DNA from: Verpa conica
Lineage: Eukaryota > Ascomycota > Pezizomycetes > Pezizales > Morchellaceae
DNA length: 64,000 nt
Assembly: GCA_033030425.1 (NCBI GenBank)
Contig: JAUFSD010000011.1
Coordinates: forward strand, 310,001-374,000
Direction: 5' to 3'
Part shown: one piece after another, positions 22,589-34,825 of the stretch
Position numbering within the stretch: position 1 is the first letter of the stretch
Layout of the letters: each line of letters starts with the position of its first letter
Notes under the pieces: model-generated
Seen by the model: the letters and a program-made list of their open reading frames with translations, nothing else
Told to the model about the DNA's origin: nothing
The model's database searches: none
Made by a program: the position numbers and the translations under genes

Positions 22589-25500
22589 CTATTGCCCTTG
22601 TTGCTGCTGTTGCTGCTGTTGTCCGGCCAACATTGCCTGTCCTAGCCTTGGACTCTGTTGTACGCTCATAGGACTCTGTGCACTTGTAGATCGTTGTTGC
22701 TGCGGTGTAGCACTCCTACTCGCCACACTAGCCCCCGGCCCAACTGGCCCATTTGCACCGATCATTGGCCCTGTGTTGGCAGCTGCCGCTCTAGCTTGTG
22801 CCTGTTGGGTTGCTTGTTGTTGTGCCTGTACACGTGCCAGAAGCTGCGCACTAGTTTGAGGCGAGGTCATGTTTGGTACACCTTGCCCATTTCCATTTGC
22901 AGACCTAGCCATGTTCTGGCTCAGCTGCTGATGGTAGTTTGCAATATGTTGCTGAGTGACTTTGGCGACTTGGTCCTGAGGGAGATGTGGGTGCTGGTGC
23001 TGCACAAGAGCTGTCATTTCCGCCGCTGTTAGCTGTAATTGTCCCCTGCCTGCCACTTACACAGCTGTCAGCTGCTTGGGGACAACGGGGGTTACGAAAG
23101 GGGGAGTTGACTAACCTGCTGCTTGCTGCTGCTGATTCAGTGGCTGATTTTGCATCCTAGGCGATCCAGCTTGTCCATTAGGAATATTTGCCATCTTTTG
23201 TCCTCCTAATGCTGCCTGCTGAGCTTGGAGCATCAAAACCTTTACGGCCTGCTGATTGGCATTGGTACCGACCGGAAATCCAGATGGCATTCCTGGTAGC
23301 TGCCCTTGGGGATACCCAGGTTGGCCTTGGGCGGCTTGTTTAGCGAGATGGATGTTCCGGAGCTGCGTAAGCTGCTCGTTAGTCATTTGCTGTGCTGGTA
23401 TCCGTCCTTGAGGATGCACACGGGCACCCATCGATACACCGTTAATACCAACTGGAACGCTTCCATTCTGCATTGCAACATTTGGTTGAGGTCTGGCCCC
23501 CGGTGGAAGTCCGTTTGGCATGCCGGTTTGGGGAATCCGCTGTGGAATTGGTGCACCATTTGCAATAGCTTGCTGTTGTGATGGGTGAAGTCTACCAGCT
23601 TGTGCGGGAAGCGGCTGTTGCCCCTGTAATTTGTAACATGTTAACAAACTAAAGTTACCCCAGCTCGAGATAGGAGGCTTACCCTAGCTTGCATCTGCAT
23701 CTGTGCTGAATACATGGCCTTTTGTTCCATTTGCTTAATTTCGCGGTCATATTTGAGCTGACTAAAGAATGCCGGGGTCCTCTGTGTGGTAGAATTACTT
23801 GTAGGATCCTGTGCCTTTCTGATCGCGGCCATTTGTGCAGCTACTAAACTGTCAGTAAGCGATGTCCAAAACAATACCAGTACAAAAGCATAAAGATAAG
23901 AGCATACCCCTTCCACTCTGTTGCTTACTGATACTTGTCTCTCTCTTCTTCGCCAACTTCCTCATCGCCTCGAAGATATTAAAGTATTTTGTTACTCGTC
24001 TCTTCTCCACCTTCACCGGTACTGTTCCCCGTCTCTTCGTCATTCCACCAGGGTTATTACCACCAGCACTACCCGGATTCGCAACATACACACCACCAAC
24101 CTTCGCCGCAATATCGAGTCTCTGTTGAACATGCTTGTAATACGGACTCTTCATAAATTCTTGCGACACCGTCTCCAACCCAGTCCACCTCTCGAAACAC
24201 TCCCATGGACTCCGCCTCTCCGACCCAGAATGCCATGTCCCTTCAAGCTGCATACAAGTCGAAATGAGAGACCAGTTATGATGATATTCTCTTGCTAACT
24301 GCTTGAGCATCTCATCTTCAGCGGAGGTCCATAAGCTTGGTGTACGAGATTCAAAGAACGCGGCAGGTGGCAGATCAGCTGGTGGTCGGAAGATATGAGC
24401 GTTGTGGATTCTTTGTAGTAGAGACTTGGAAGCGGGGTTGAACAGTGCGACATCTGTTTGCTCTGGGGGCAACGGTACAGGCTTTCTTGTCCTATCCCTT
24501 TCTCGCTTGCCATTCTGGCCCATGTAAGCACCACCACTGATGATATCGTCTTCATCTGAGTCGTCAGCGAATAATTCATAGTTTTCATTATATTCGTAAC
24601 GGCTTTTCTTTCGTGGTGGGCCTTCTTCCTCTTGTTTTAAGGATAGTTTTCCTGAGCAATATTTGATCACTGGAATGATAGGCGCCATCCACTCTTCGTC
24701 AACATGCTCAAACCTTCGGCTCTCGATGTTTGGTGGCTTTGGAGGCGCAAACAATGGCAGCTGTCCCAGCATGTCCTCTGCAGCCTTCGTTGGTGCAACC
24801 CCAAAAATTGTATCCTCGGGTGAAAGCGTAAATAGCGCAGCTGGCGGCGGATCCTGAAGATAACCAAAGAAATCCCTCCCAGTCCCCCACCCCACGGTTC
24901 CATCATTTTCATCACCTCCAGGAAAATAGTCCTCACTCCCCTCATCCTCTGGAGTCGCCCCCCCGACAACTAATTCAGGTGTTGGCTGGTTGAACGCCGA
25001 AAACGCACCTGCACCCCCCATATCCACATCCCCTCCGCTTGCCACCCTTCTCTTCTCCTCCCTAATCCCTTTTGGAATCCTCCCCGACCTCCGTCTATCC
25101 ACGCACAGCTCCCGCCGATCCTCCCCTGCCTCGTGCCACTCTACACACCACTCAACAACCTGCTTTGCAACCGCAATCTTCCACCTCCTCTCCTCCCTAA
25201 AATCTTCTCGTAACCACTTCGCCTCATCAATCAAGTAATCCCAATGACACTTCCTCCTCTTTGGCTCCCTTGCTCTTGTAATCTGTCGCAAGCTCGAGTT
25301 CCCCAAGTCTTGATTCTTCTGGATCATTTCCAAAATCCTCGCAGCCTGAGACTCAAAGTAATGTACCTGATGATTACTAGTGCTAACAGTCTTATTGGCC
25401 CTGCTAATAAGCTCTTTCGCGGATGTAGCCGCTGACTTAACGGTATATAAGACATCAAAGATATCCGCGCTCTTCCTCTTCTCCCCGTCTGTTGATGGCG

Positions 25501-28500
25501 GGTCAGCAATACCATAGCGGGTGATCACCTCAGTTTTACTACCGGGTGGGAATTGCGCACTTCTTCCTCTTGCTGCTGCGGCTTGTTGATCGCGACGACG
25601 TGCTACGACAATCATGCCTTGATTTTCCTGATCTTCACGTAGCCTCTGGGCCTCTGCTTCTGCAGCTGCTGCAGCGTGATGAGCAGATGAAATGACAACT
25701 TTCCGCAGCTTTGACCGCGATTTCTCCCGTTGCTTAATCCGTCCCAGTGCCTTTGAAGTCTTTAGTTGTTGTGGGGAAACGGATTTGGTGGACGCAGGCG
25801 GTGAAGGTCGAACATCGGTAGCATCAGGAGTAGGCAGATTAAAGTTCACGGCAGAGGTAGGTTCGAGTACACGTTTATCGATAATTGGAAGGGCCGAAAT
25901 GGTGGGTTCAATTGACTTCTCCATTAAGGGTTCTGGTTTCGATTCTTCGGTCGGTGGTAGAATGGGCTTCATTGGTAGATTAAGAGGCATCTCCGGTGCT
26001 CTCTCTTCTGTCACATCCATTCGTTCGTCTTCATCATGTATTTCTTCCTCTTTTTGGGACTCCTTGGCAGCTTGGTCTTCAACTTCCACCTCGGGTTCGG
26101 GAGTAGTCTGAAAAGGAACTGAAATTGCCTCGGGTTCATGGTGCTCTGCTTCTCCCATCTCCACATCATCCTTTTCCTTCTCTTCACTTCCCTCCACCTC
26201 TACTGGCCCTGGCGTCTCTTGCTTGACTTCGGCAGGCACTTCTGGCTCTGGTACAGGAGAAGGAATATGAACCGGCACCTCCTCAGTCTTCTCCGTAGGT
26301 GCGTCTTCAACTACTTCTTCAACTGCCTCGACCATTTCATCCCTCGGCTGTACAGCAGTCTCCACTAAGATCTTCCTTCGTACCGAAAGAGGTTCTGGTT
26401 CGCGACTGCCCACCAATTGTACTTGATCCTCTTCATCTTCTTCATCATGAGGGTGTGTCATTACTGGCTCTATCTCAACCCTGTTCTCAGTAAGGGCCGG
26501 AATAACCTCCCCTACAGTAACAGCTAATGGGATAACGGGTGCGCCATTAGCTAGTTGATGTTCTAACCTCAACTGTGCAGAAGGATCTGGAGACTTTGGT
26601 TGGCCGGTTGGCAAGACCCGTTCGGTGACCAAGGGGTCCATGGGCTTCGCAGATATTGGAGTAATTGGTTCTTTGTTCTTCGGAGATATTGTGGACCCTT
26701 CGGTTCGCGGATATGGGGTTACTGGTTCTACCTCGGTTTGCGTATTGGGTAGAGAGGATAACTCCTCCTGCTCTTGCGCCAGTAGACTTGACTCTTCTAA
26801 CGGAATCTCCCGTGGTGGAATTGTTGGCAGTGGTGGTTCAGTCTCTAGTTCAGCCTCCGCAATTATTTCAGCCACAGAAACTGAAGGGAGATCCGCTTCC
26901 GGTCGTTCTCCACAACAGTCCGGATCCTTCTCCACCACAGCACCAGCATTTTCATCCTCTTGCGCCTGTATTGAAGAAACAGTAGTAATCCTATCTCCAC
27001 CATTTTCCGATACTACTTCCCGGGCTTCGACTTTCTCAGATGCTGATGGTTGGGTTTCGAGAGCCATATGGCTTGCGTCCGGACTCGTTGCAGAAGACAA
27101 TACGGCATTCCCAGGTGTTCCAAATCCATCGCCTCCGTCTACTGATGATGTAGGAGAAGACACCTCCGGATGTACCGAAGTATCTTTTTGCGGCAGGGCG
27201 AACGGAATTGGGAAAGGTCGGTTTTGTTGACCAGTTAACACAGCAAGTGGAGCATGAGGTGGAAGCTGTTGCAGCTGTGATGAATGAGCAGGAAAGCGAG
27301 CTTCTTCCCGCTCAAATACTGCGGTAACGGGTCGGGCTGGCGGTGTTGCAGGTACAGATATAGATTCTTGTGAGTCGGGGACCTCAGACTCGGTTTTGGG
27401 AGTAGGTGTATCTTTAAGGTCCTCATCAACCATTTCCGCCGATGTATTTAATGGCTTGTCAGAAGGTACTGTATCGTCCATTGTAACATCATCTCCTGTT
27501 TTTTCCGTAATTGCAACAGGTATTTGAGGCGGACGAACACCCATCGCTTCTTCCTTCTCGTCTGGTATTTTTGTTTTAGCCTCTTGGATAACTGGAACTC
27601 CCCCGACATTGAATATTGGTGCCAAAGGTTCTGGCCGAGACTCTGCAGTTGCTGGTTGAGGCTCGGGAGTAAGTTGGTCTTCCATGGATGAGTCTTGTGG
27701 TCCATTGAGTTTATTACCGTCAGGCGCTGGTAGCTCTACCACCCGTTCAGATACTGCTTCATCACTGGGATTACGGCGCTGCTTCTTGTCGACTGGAAAT
27801 TCTGCATCAGTATTAAAGTCGGACGGAAACTTAGGCGACTTCTCGACAACTGAAGTAAAGATAGGTGAAGGTTGGACGGTAAACTTTGGAGTAGCTCCAG
27901 GCGATGTAGAGATATGCGCAGAAATACGAGTTGGGGTAGCCTTTGGAAACCCCCCAGGCTCTGGAAGATATGAAGAATGTTGTGGTAGGGTGGATTCTTT
28001 GAATAAGCGACCTCTGTACACAATTAGTAGGAATAAGATAAGTATTAAGGACTAAGAATATACCTCTCTATATCATTCTCTTCGAGGAAGCGCTTCTCGG
28101 CGTCCTCCATATTTGCCCCGCCATAATCCTCCACCGTCCCCCATGCAGCCATAATATCGGCATTGGGAAATTCTTTCGAGCGCTCGACGTGACGACATAC
28201 TGCATAAAGTTCTTGTAGTTTTCGCTTTCGCGAAATTATAATAGATCTATAAATTAAAACACCATGTCAGCTACGCGCGGCCACAAAATTACGCTTAGTG
28301 ACGATAAATTATAGCAGTTGTTGAATTTTCAAGTTGTGTTATGGTGTCGCGATACCCGACTATTTTGATATCGAAGTACGCGACGTGTCGTCGCAACGGT
28401 TACCGGGCCGGGGGGCGGCAACCCCCCCGAAGCGAAGAAGAAGCTCACAGATATGATCACAACGAAATGAAAAATAGGACTCACTTCCGCTCGTCGCAAA

Positions 28501-28552
28501 TAGCGCTGAGAGCCTCTCTCCGCAGATTCTCGATGGTGATCTTCTCGACCAT
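22589..28552 (-). CDS. eaf1: Eaf1/Vid21, scaffold subunit of the NuA4 histone acetyltransferase complex
   Basis: Six exons on the minus strand: 28552-28485, 28246-28064, 28013-23908, 23843-23683, 23623-23116 and 23049-22589; 1828 aa. Eaf1 is the platform that assembles NuA4, which acetylates H4/H2A at promoters. The N-terminus SRKRKLQELYAVC and FLEENDIERGRLFKESTLPQ match fungal Eaf1 and define the two short 5' exons. A long acidic, Pro/Glu-rich disordered region (about 90-900) precedes the HSA domain (about 1000-1060: CHWDYLIDEAKWLREDFREE), which binds actin and Arp4. A Myb/SANT domain lies at about 1305-1365 (LWTSAEDEMLKQLAREYHHN). The C-terminus is Gln-rich and ends in a short poly-Gln run. 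The start ATG (MVEKITIENLRREALSA) is the first in frame. The 5' exon is short, and the first intron (238 nt) is the longest in the gene. The gene is divergent from Mak11. Confidence 0.93.
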
Positions 28553-29121
28553 ATCTCCTCCGCCCGGTCCTGTCGCATAGAAGATATATACAGAACTCTC
28601 CACTCGCTTAGGGCCGACGCTGCGGCACAGTCAGCACCAGGCATCGAAAATGAATAAAAATTTGAGGGCGATGGGGTAAACAGGGTCGGGGAAAACGATT
28701 ACCGTAGAGACCAGAGTGGGTAGAAGGGTTGTTGTGGTGGATATAGGGACAGAGCCTGTTGAGGGGGATGAGGTGACGTTGGGGGAGAGGGTGGGTTAGG
28801 GTTTCTCTGGGCGCAGGTGTGGTGTGGGCTCTCTGTGGGAGTTCCTTCGTCCTCTCTTCTTCTGGCGGCGGAAGGTTGGGGGAGGTTGCGAACGGGAGAC
28901 GGACTTGGTTGGCTGGGCACAGCAAGAAGGGATGGCAACGGAGGAACAGGTTAGACTGGGGGGGTGAGCTTGCCGGTTAGGGTGTGGTGGGCGTGGGCAG
29001 AATCACGTGGCGAAATCTTGGCAACAGAAAATACTTCTCACCAACCAACCGTCATCCACTCAAGGAATTGCCTGGAATCACACGCTTTATACGCCTTACA
29101 CGATCCATCATCAGAATCACA
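28553..29121. promoter_or_regulatory. Divergent promoter region between Eaf1 and Mak11
   Basis: These 569 bases separate two divergent start codons. From about 28680 to 28880 the plus strand is G/A-rich, that is CT-rich on the minus strand, as expected for the leader of Eaf1. Near 29041-29120 the plus strand carries the short leader of Mak11. Minus ORFs in this stretch are Pro/Ser-rich shadows of that skew. Both neighbours serve growth (chromatin, ribosome assembly), so shared control is plausible but not shown. Confidence 0.5.
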
Positions 29122-30687
29122 ATGACAAAGAGAAAGAGGCAATCTACTGCTGCTCCTAAGACCACCGAGCTAGCCAATTCAAACCCATCATCCATCTTAT
29201 CAACCTCAAAACCACTGCTCCCACCAGTAGCCAATCTCTCATTAGCAGACCCCACTACTGGAGGAATCAATTTTCAAGTAATCACTGGCTCTTATGAAAA
29301 GACTCTCCACGGTTTTATCGTCAATATCCCCGAAACCCCCTCGGTTGACGTAACTGAGAAGGACAAAAACTCAATTTCTCTCCCAGCAACCTTCACAGAC
29401 TCGTTTCTCTTCACTGCTCACACAGCCCCCATAGAAACCCTCTCAATATCTTCTGTTGGGACTGGCTCAGGCTCAAAAAAACGAATTCTAGCTACATCCT
29501 CTGCTGACGAGCATATCCACCTCTACACTCTCAGCTCAATACTCTCTCCCACCAGTTCGACCAAGAAGCTCACAAAACCGTCTCCCAACGCTACTGCTTC
29601 GAATCCTAAAAATAAACACTTGGGAACCCTCACCCACCACCTAAACACTCCAACTGCTCTTGTGTTCACTCCCACACGCTCAAAACTGATTTCCGCTGGT
29701 CTCGATGGGCAGATCCACATCCTCCGTTCCCGGGATTGGGCACTCATGTCAACGTTAAAGTGCCCCAAGCCTAAATCAAAGCCTATCAATTACGCCAAAA
29801 ACTACACAGATGGCTATGGCCCTAGAATCGAAACCTTCAGCTCTGAGGGAGGATATGGTGGTGGTGCCGGAGGTGTCAATGACATTGCCTTACACCCCAG
29901 CCAGAAGATTTTACTCTCAGTTGGGAAGGGTGAGAGGGGTGTACGAATGTGGAATCTTATGACCGGTCGTAAGGCTGGTGTTTTGATGTTCGGTCGCGAT
30001 GACGTACCTCACCGGTTTGGTCGAGAGAGTACCAGAGTAGAATGGTCAAGTGACGGAAATGAGTATGCCGTTGCATTCGAGAGAGGTGTTGTTATTTTTG
30101 GAACAGACTCCAAACCTAAATGCCGAATCAGTGCAACCCCAATTTCAAAAATTCACAAAATTCGTTATATATTCCTCCCACAAAACGTCACCCGCCCCAC
30201 AACTTCTGCTACTGAAGAGGAGGAAGAGGTCTTGGCTGTTTCAACTGAAGATGGACGCATCCTTTTCTATTCCACCACACCACCAAAATCCACCTCAGAT
30301 GACGAAACCCCTGATATTGACTCCCCAACCCTTATCGGCGTTCTCGGTGGTAAATCAATTGGTATGGTTGGCCGTGTAAAAGACTTTTCTATAGTCAAAG
30401 TCGCTGGTAAACTATTTATAATTACTGCGAGCTCAGATGGGATTGTTCGGGTATGGCAGCTTGATCCAACAACCGACACTGAAGATAGAGAGATGAAGAA
30501 AATACGTATGGACAAAAATGTAATTGAGGAGCGACAGATTGGTAAATTAGTAGGGATATATGCGACAGAGAGAAGAATCACGTGCCTAGGCGCTATGGAG
30601 ATGGAGCTAGGTGAAGAGGTAGATGAACCTGAGGTTGTCGAAGAGGATAGTGATAGTGATAGTGAGGATTACGAAGATGAGGAGTAA
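29122..30687 (+). CDS. mak11: Mak11/PAK1IP1-like WD40 protein of 60S ribosome assembly
   Basis: Single exon, 521 aa, starting at the ATG of MTKRKRQSTA. The frame stays open upstream to 28984, but only with GTG there and no conserved residues. Mak11 is an essential nucleolar WD-repeat protein that helps load Rlp24 onto pre-60S particles. Its human homologue is PAK1IP1. Diagnostic is the first blade, ITGSYEKTLHGFIV. Later blades read TAHTAPIETLSIS, LNTPTALVFTPTRSKLISAG, GGAGGVNDIALHPSQKILLS and VRMWNLMTGRKAG, with a last blade ITASSDGIVRVWQL. A basic N-terminus and a strongly acidic C-terminal tail (EEDSDSDSEDYEDEE) fit a nucleolar assembly factor. It is divergent from Eaf1, and its 3' end faces the coiled-coil ORF across a 4-kb gap. 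Confidence 0.93.
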   Translation: MTKRKRQSTAAPKTTELANSNPSSILSTSKPLLPPVANLSLADPTTGGINFQVITGSYEKTLHGFIVNIPETPSVDVTEKDKNSISLPATFTDSFLFTAHTAPIETLSISSVGTGSGSKKRILATSSADEHIHLYTLSSILSPTSSTKKLTKPSPNATASNPKNKHLGTLTHHLNTPTALVFTPTRSKLISAGLDGQIHILRSRDWALMSTLKCPKPKSKPINYAKNYTDGYGPRIETFSSEGGYGGGAGGVNDIALHPSQKILLSVGKGERGVRMWNLMTGRKAGVLMFGRDDVPHRFGRESTRVEWSSDGNEYAVAFERGVVIFGTDSKPKCRISATPISKIHKIRYIFLPQNVTRPTTSATEEEEEVLAVSTEDGRILFYSTTPPKSTSDDETPDIDSPTLIGVLGGKSIGMVGRVKDFSIVKVAGKLFIITASSDGIVRVWQLDPTTDTEDREMKKIRMDKNVIEERQIGKLVGIYATERRITCLGAMEMELGEEVDEPEVVEEDSDSDSEDYEDEE

Positions 30688-31763
30688 ACCTTAGTTTAAT
30701 CTCGAGCACTATTTATAAGCCGTAAAAGCAATAGATCCTGTTTTGGAACTTTATTGTAATTACTTGTGTGATCTCTTACAATGAATGACCTACGTCATGA
30801 GCGATCACTCGATCTGTTAAATTTCACTAAAGGCTGGTTCTAGTCTATTAATCAGCTGCCAATCAAATCCCAGGCCTGTTACTTTAGCCACTGCAAAAAT
30901 TACCGCTAGGTACTGGCGGCCGTTACGTATCCTTTTTAAGCCACAAACATTAACACCTCAGTTACCCGGTGTTAATACCACTGACACGTAGTGCTATAGC
31001 CCCTCCAAACTCCAGCCGTGTTTTGGCCCCACGCCACCCGTCAAAGAGTGTTGCATAGATCGAAAGAAAAGAAAGAGAATAAAAATCCTCTTTTATATCT
31101 ATATAAACAAAAAGGGGTTTGTGCGTTGTTGACTCGTCCTGCAGAAAGCTTATAACTTCTAGTTTTAGTTCGGTTCACGAGGATTAACTCCAACTTCTTT
31201 TTTTTTTTACTCCACCCCACCTCACTCCCCCCTCCACCAACAAACACCGAGTCGTTGGGTGATCGGGCTGGTTTCGAACGGGCGCTTCTGTGTTGGGGCC
31301 TGTTGCTTGGTGGAGGGGGTTATGTCCTCTTTGTGCCCCATGCACTGTGGTTAGTAGAAACGGTTTTATTGGGTAGCGAGGGGACAGGGTACTGATGCAT
31401 GTGAATAGAATTTATCCCTGGTAGAATTAAATAATAGACATGAGGTATCACTCGCTTTACAGCGTACGGCAAAAAAGAATGGATCGAGAAACCAGGGTAT
31501 TGTGGCCAATCCTGCTACTAGAATATTTGCCGAAAACCTAAATAGCAAATAAAAACACTAAGTACCATGTCTCACATTTCTCGATCTTTTTTTTTGCCGG
31601 TCGCTGTATTATAGCTTGTGGGTGTTGTAGATGCTTCCTAATATGGATAGCTAATAGAGCGTCATAGAGGATCACGGATATTAGTCACGTTGTTTGAGGA
31701 TCCGGGCAAGGCATCTCGTGAGGGTTTAGTGTTCCCTTGAAGCATATATATATCTAGACAGTA
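30688..31763. other. Intergenic region, no supported gene
   Basis: Three-prime flank of Mak11. No open frame with family character. A T-run (about 31198-31209) and scattered C-runs are present. Confidence 0.5.
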
Positions 31764-32032
31764 CTACTTGTCCACCAGCATAAGAACCCGGAAACAGGGG
31801 GGTACGCACGGAGATGTCTCGGAGCTACAGATTCACCTGAAATCTACAAATAAGGCAAATAACTAGCTATGATTCCCAATATTAAACAGGTTCAGGAAGA
31901 TCCCATTACCAAGAATAGCATATAATCCAATACATGATACCAAAATTTATACCACCACCACTTATCTACCCCCCTGGTTGTGCCCGTGCATACCCCTCCT
32001 GTTTCCGGGTTCTTATGCTGGCGGACAAGTAG
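31764..32032. mobile_element. Short terminal-inverted-repeat element (MITE-like)
   Basis: The left arm 31764-31811 begins CTACTTGTCC. The right arm 31984-32032 ends GGACAAGTAG and is its near-perfect reverse complement. Both arms share CCAGCATAAGAACCCGGAAA and a closing GGTA.GCACGG, with only a few mismatches in about 48 bp. The 172-bp interior is AT-rich and has no ORF. Length (269 bp), long inverted repeats and lack of coding capacity are those of a MITE or fold-back element. I could not settle a target-site duplication: the flanks are AT-repeat sequence (TATATATATCTA on the left, ATATACATAA on the right), so the superfamily is unknown. Confidence 0.75.
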
Positions 32033-34825
32033 ATATACATAACATCTTTAGGTCGATTGTCGCTTCTAACAAAAACCCACGAACTATCTCTCACCCTATA
32101 AAAATTCCACCGTCTAGTCAAAAGTTAATCAAATCCACTCTTTGGTAGACTCCTATATAATCCTAATGGTTTTGCTAATTAGAGTACTCATATTATAAAT
32201 TTCAATAGTATTCAAACTTTTGAGCGGTAAGTAAGCTATTATATGCCTTCAAACCTATATAGGCTTACTTCCCGAGTGACCGTTTCTTTAGAGCAACGAG
32301 CAAGATGTATTAACCTGGGTTACAAGAAAAGAAGATGGAGAGCCTCGGCCTTATACTATGAAGAATACGTAAAGTCTCACTAGTAACAACACTAGTGTGA
32401 TCACTCATAATGTAACTTAATAAAGCTAAACAAGAGCAACGTTTTTTCCCCCAATGCTCATGATTTTCCTAATCCTGCTATAAATCTACTAAAATTAGTG
32501 GATATAATTTTTCAAAAAATTATACTCCTCGCTGTTTTTACCTTAGGAGATCTTCCCAGACTAGTAGCCAATATTTTCTTACCGGCCTTCGCTTATCCGC
32601 TTTAGAAACACAGTCCCGCGCCTTGGGTTAGGCTTTACTGGGGCTAAATAGGGCCTAAGTAACAATATTACCGGTCATCCTCTTCTAAGCATATCAGGTT
32701 ACCAGTCTTCTCCATTTTTACTTACTTGTTTAAGACAGAAGGGAGTATGATAAATACTTGTTGAAATAACTAAAGTTCTGATATAGGTTAGCCTAGCCTT
32801 AAGAGGATAGAATATCTAGTCTTACATTACGAGAGACATTATTCTTGATTATCAAGCTTGCCCTGAATATCAAGAAATAAATGTAAGTACCAACGGCCGC
32901 ACACACTCCACCAGAGTGTTGATAAATGCGGATGAACTCTCGTCATAATCATCGTCACTTTTATTAAACCTCGTAGTATTTTGCAGCTATTGATGAAGTG
33001 CTTTTGTAATACTCATCCAGGATTTTCCATTGTTGTAACTCTAAAAAATAAGAGTTGTTTTTTTTATTGGTAAAAAAAGCAAAACATCTTTCCCACTTGA
33101 GGCATCACCGAATATTCAAAGAAGTCCAATCCAGTTGTAATAATAATAATCTTATAACTCAAATGTGAACCTACTTCTTTATGTTTCAATGAACAAGAGG
33201 TATTCCAATGATCAAGCACAAAGCATACTGTTGAGGATTCCGAGTATATCTGCTATCTGGGGTCTACCCCGACACTGAGGATATACCCATGCCGCCAATA
33301 GTTCCTTTGTAATATCTTTGAGCTCAATGAATGCAATCGTAAATATCCTTTCTCAATTTTATATGCTTCGCTATAATGAGGAACAGCTTTTCTTAAACAC
33401 CATATCTCACTTCGCGAAAACCCCATCTGCTGTATGTTAGAACTAATGGAGGTGACCTTTACAGGTTAACGAGCCGGCGGACTAATAAGCAGGAGGTAGT
33501 TATTCGATATCCTTGATTCATTTTCTCGCATAGAACTCTTTGGCCAGCCACACGCAAGGAGACATGCATCCGAATATTACTAGAGTAATCCAGAGAATAC
33601 TAGTACACCTATAAAATCAGCCTATCTCGCCTTCTTTCTAAGAACCATTGAGATACAAATACTGGGCTTTGCTTTATTGAACTAGTCTTTGCACTAATAT
33701 CGGGCATCGTGTATCCTGTATAGTGATGTATAGGTAGATAGAGGCTCTCTTGCCTTTTCCTCCCTTCCTTTTTCTCAAACATAGACTTCATATGACACTA
33801 CTTCTTTTCCTATAGAACATATCTGACGAGGTGACTCATCATGGCGAGACAACACCATCGTTCGTATCTACCCTTTATTAGAAAATCACAATTGATAGTT
33901 TGAGAATTACCACCTTACATGTGATCCAAGCGACTACTGACAAGCCTATCTGGTATTATAGACACGATTCATGAAAAAATAGCACCAGTCGCTAGATATC
34001 GTTTTTCTGGTTCTGTCAGGAATGTAATATTAACTTCTCTAATTAACTGGTGAGCACAATACTCTGTCGAGAAATCATATCACATTGTAAGAAGCACACC
34101 GAGACCCCCCTCCCTTATCTCAATGTATGCCTCTAAAATCGCATCGAAACGCCTAGTCACTTCCTTAAATGTCTGTTCTTAGGATTTCTATTCGTCTGGT
34201 CTTCAGTATCAACCTCTCTCGCTCCTTGTTAAGAATAGGCGTACGTCAAGGCCGTGCAGATAGCTCGCTAGCAAGTACATGATAGTCGTAAGAGATACCT
34301 GTACCCAAATTGTTATAGAGAGCATGATTCTCCCTGACATATCCTATAAGAGTATGAGAGGCTCTGCTGTAGTACTAATACCTTGGTCATTGAATAGGGT
34401 AGCGGTAACCCCTGATAGGTTTGAAGGTTGAATTTAGCATTGGATTCTACTCTGATGAGTTATACGGTTTGCAGGCTGATGAACTAGTGTGGTTATGAAG
34501 GTTTAGGAAGGGTAGGAGTGACGTCAAGGCTAAGGATGGTTTGTATGTATTCATGTCTTCCAATACTTCTAGAAGCCACCATAAAGTTAAACAGTCCTAA
34601 AATGCGAGACACGGACTACTACATCTCCCCAGCCAACTCCTACGTAACCCCGCATATTAAAAAAAAACTACAATCACCCAATGCGAATCAAGATATAAAA
34701 CTTTTCCTATTTCCCCAGTCTATCTACCACCCCCAGAGTCAAGAAAAGCAAAATACCCCCTAGTTATCCCCTAAGAAACCGACATAAAATTGAAACAAAA
34801 GCTAAACTGCAAATAGAAATCTATA
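32033..34825. other. AT-rich gene desert
   Basis: About 2.8 kb with many stop codons in all frames. A partly paired hairpin (AAGTAAGC near 32230 with GCTTACTT near 32265) is visible. A 60-aa minus frame at 33791-33609 has no motif. The last few hundred bases are the 3' flank of the coiled-coil ORF. Confidence 0.5.

Noticed and set aside
26625..27230. 201-aa plus-strand frame inside Eaf1
   Set aside because: Shadow of the long disordered Eaf1 exon; Ser/Gly-rich because the other strand is Glu/Pro-rich.
28360..28644. Minus-strand frame covering the first Eaf1 exon
   Set aside because: The Eaf1 start MVEKITIENLRREALSA is in a different frame and splices to the conserved SRKRKLQELYAVC; this frame does not.
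28984..29121. 46-codon upstream extension of Mak11
   Set aside because: It starts with GTG and has no conserved residues; the ATG of MTKRKRQ is the first Met and fits the family.
31261..31290. tRNA B-box-like GGTTTCGAACG
   Set aside because: No matching A box or cloverleaf could be built around it. No tRNA was found elsewhere by eye.
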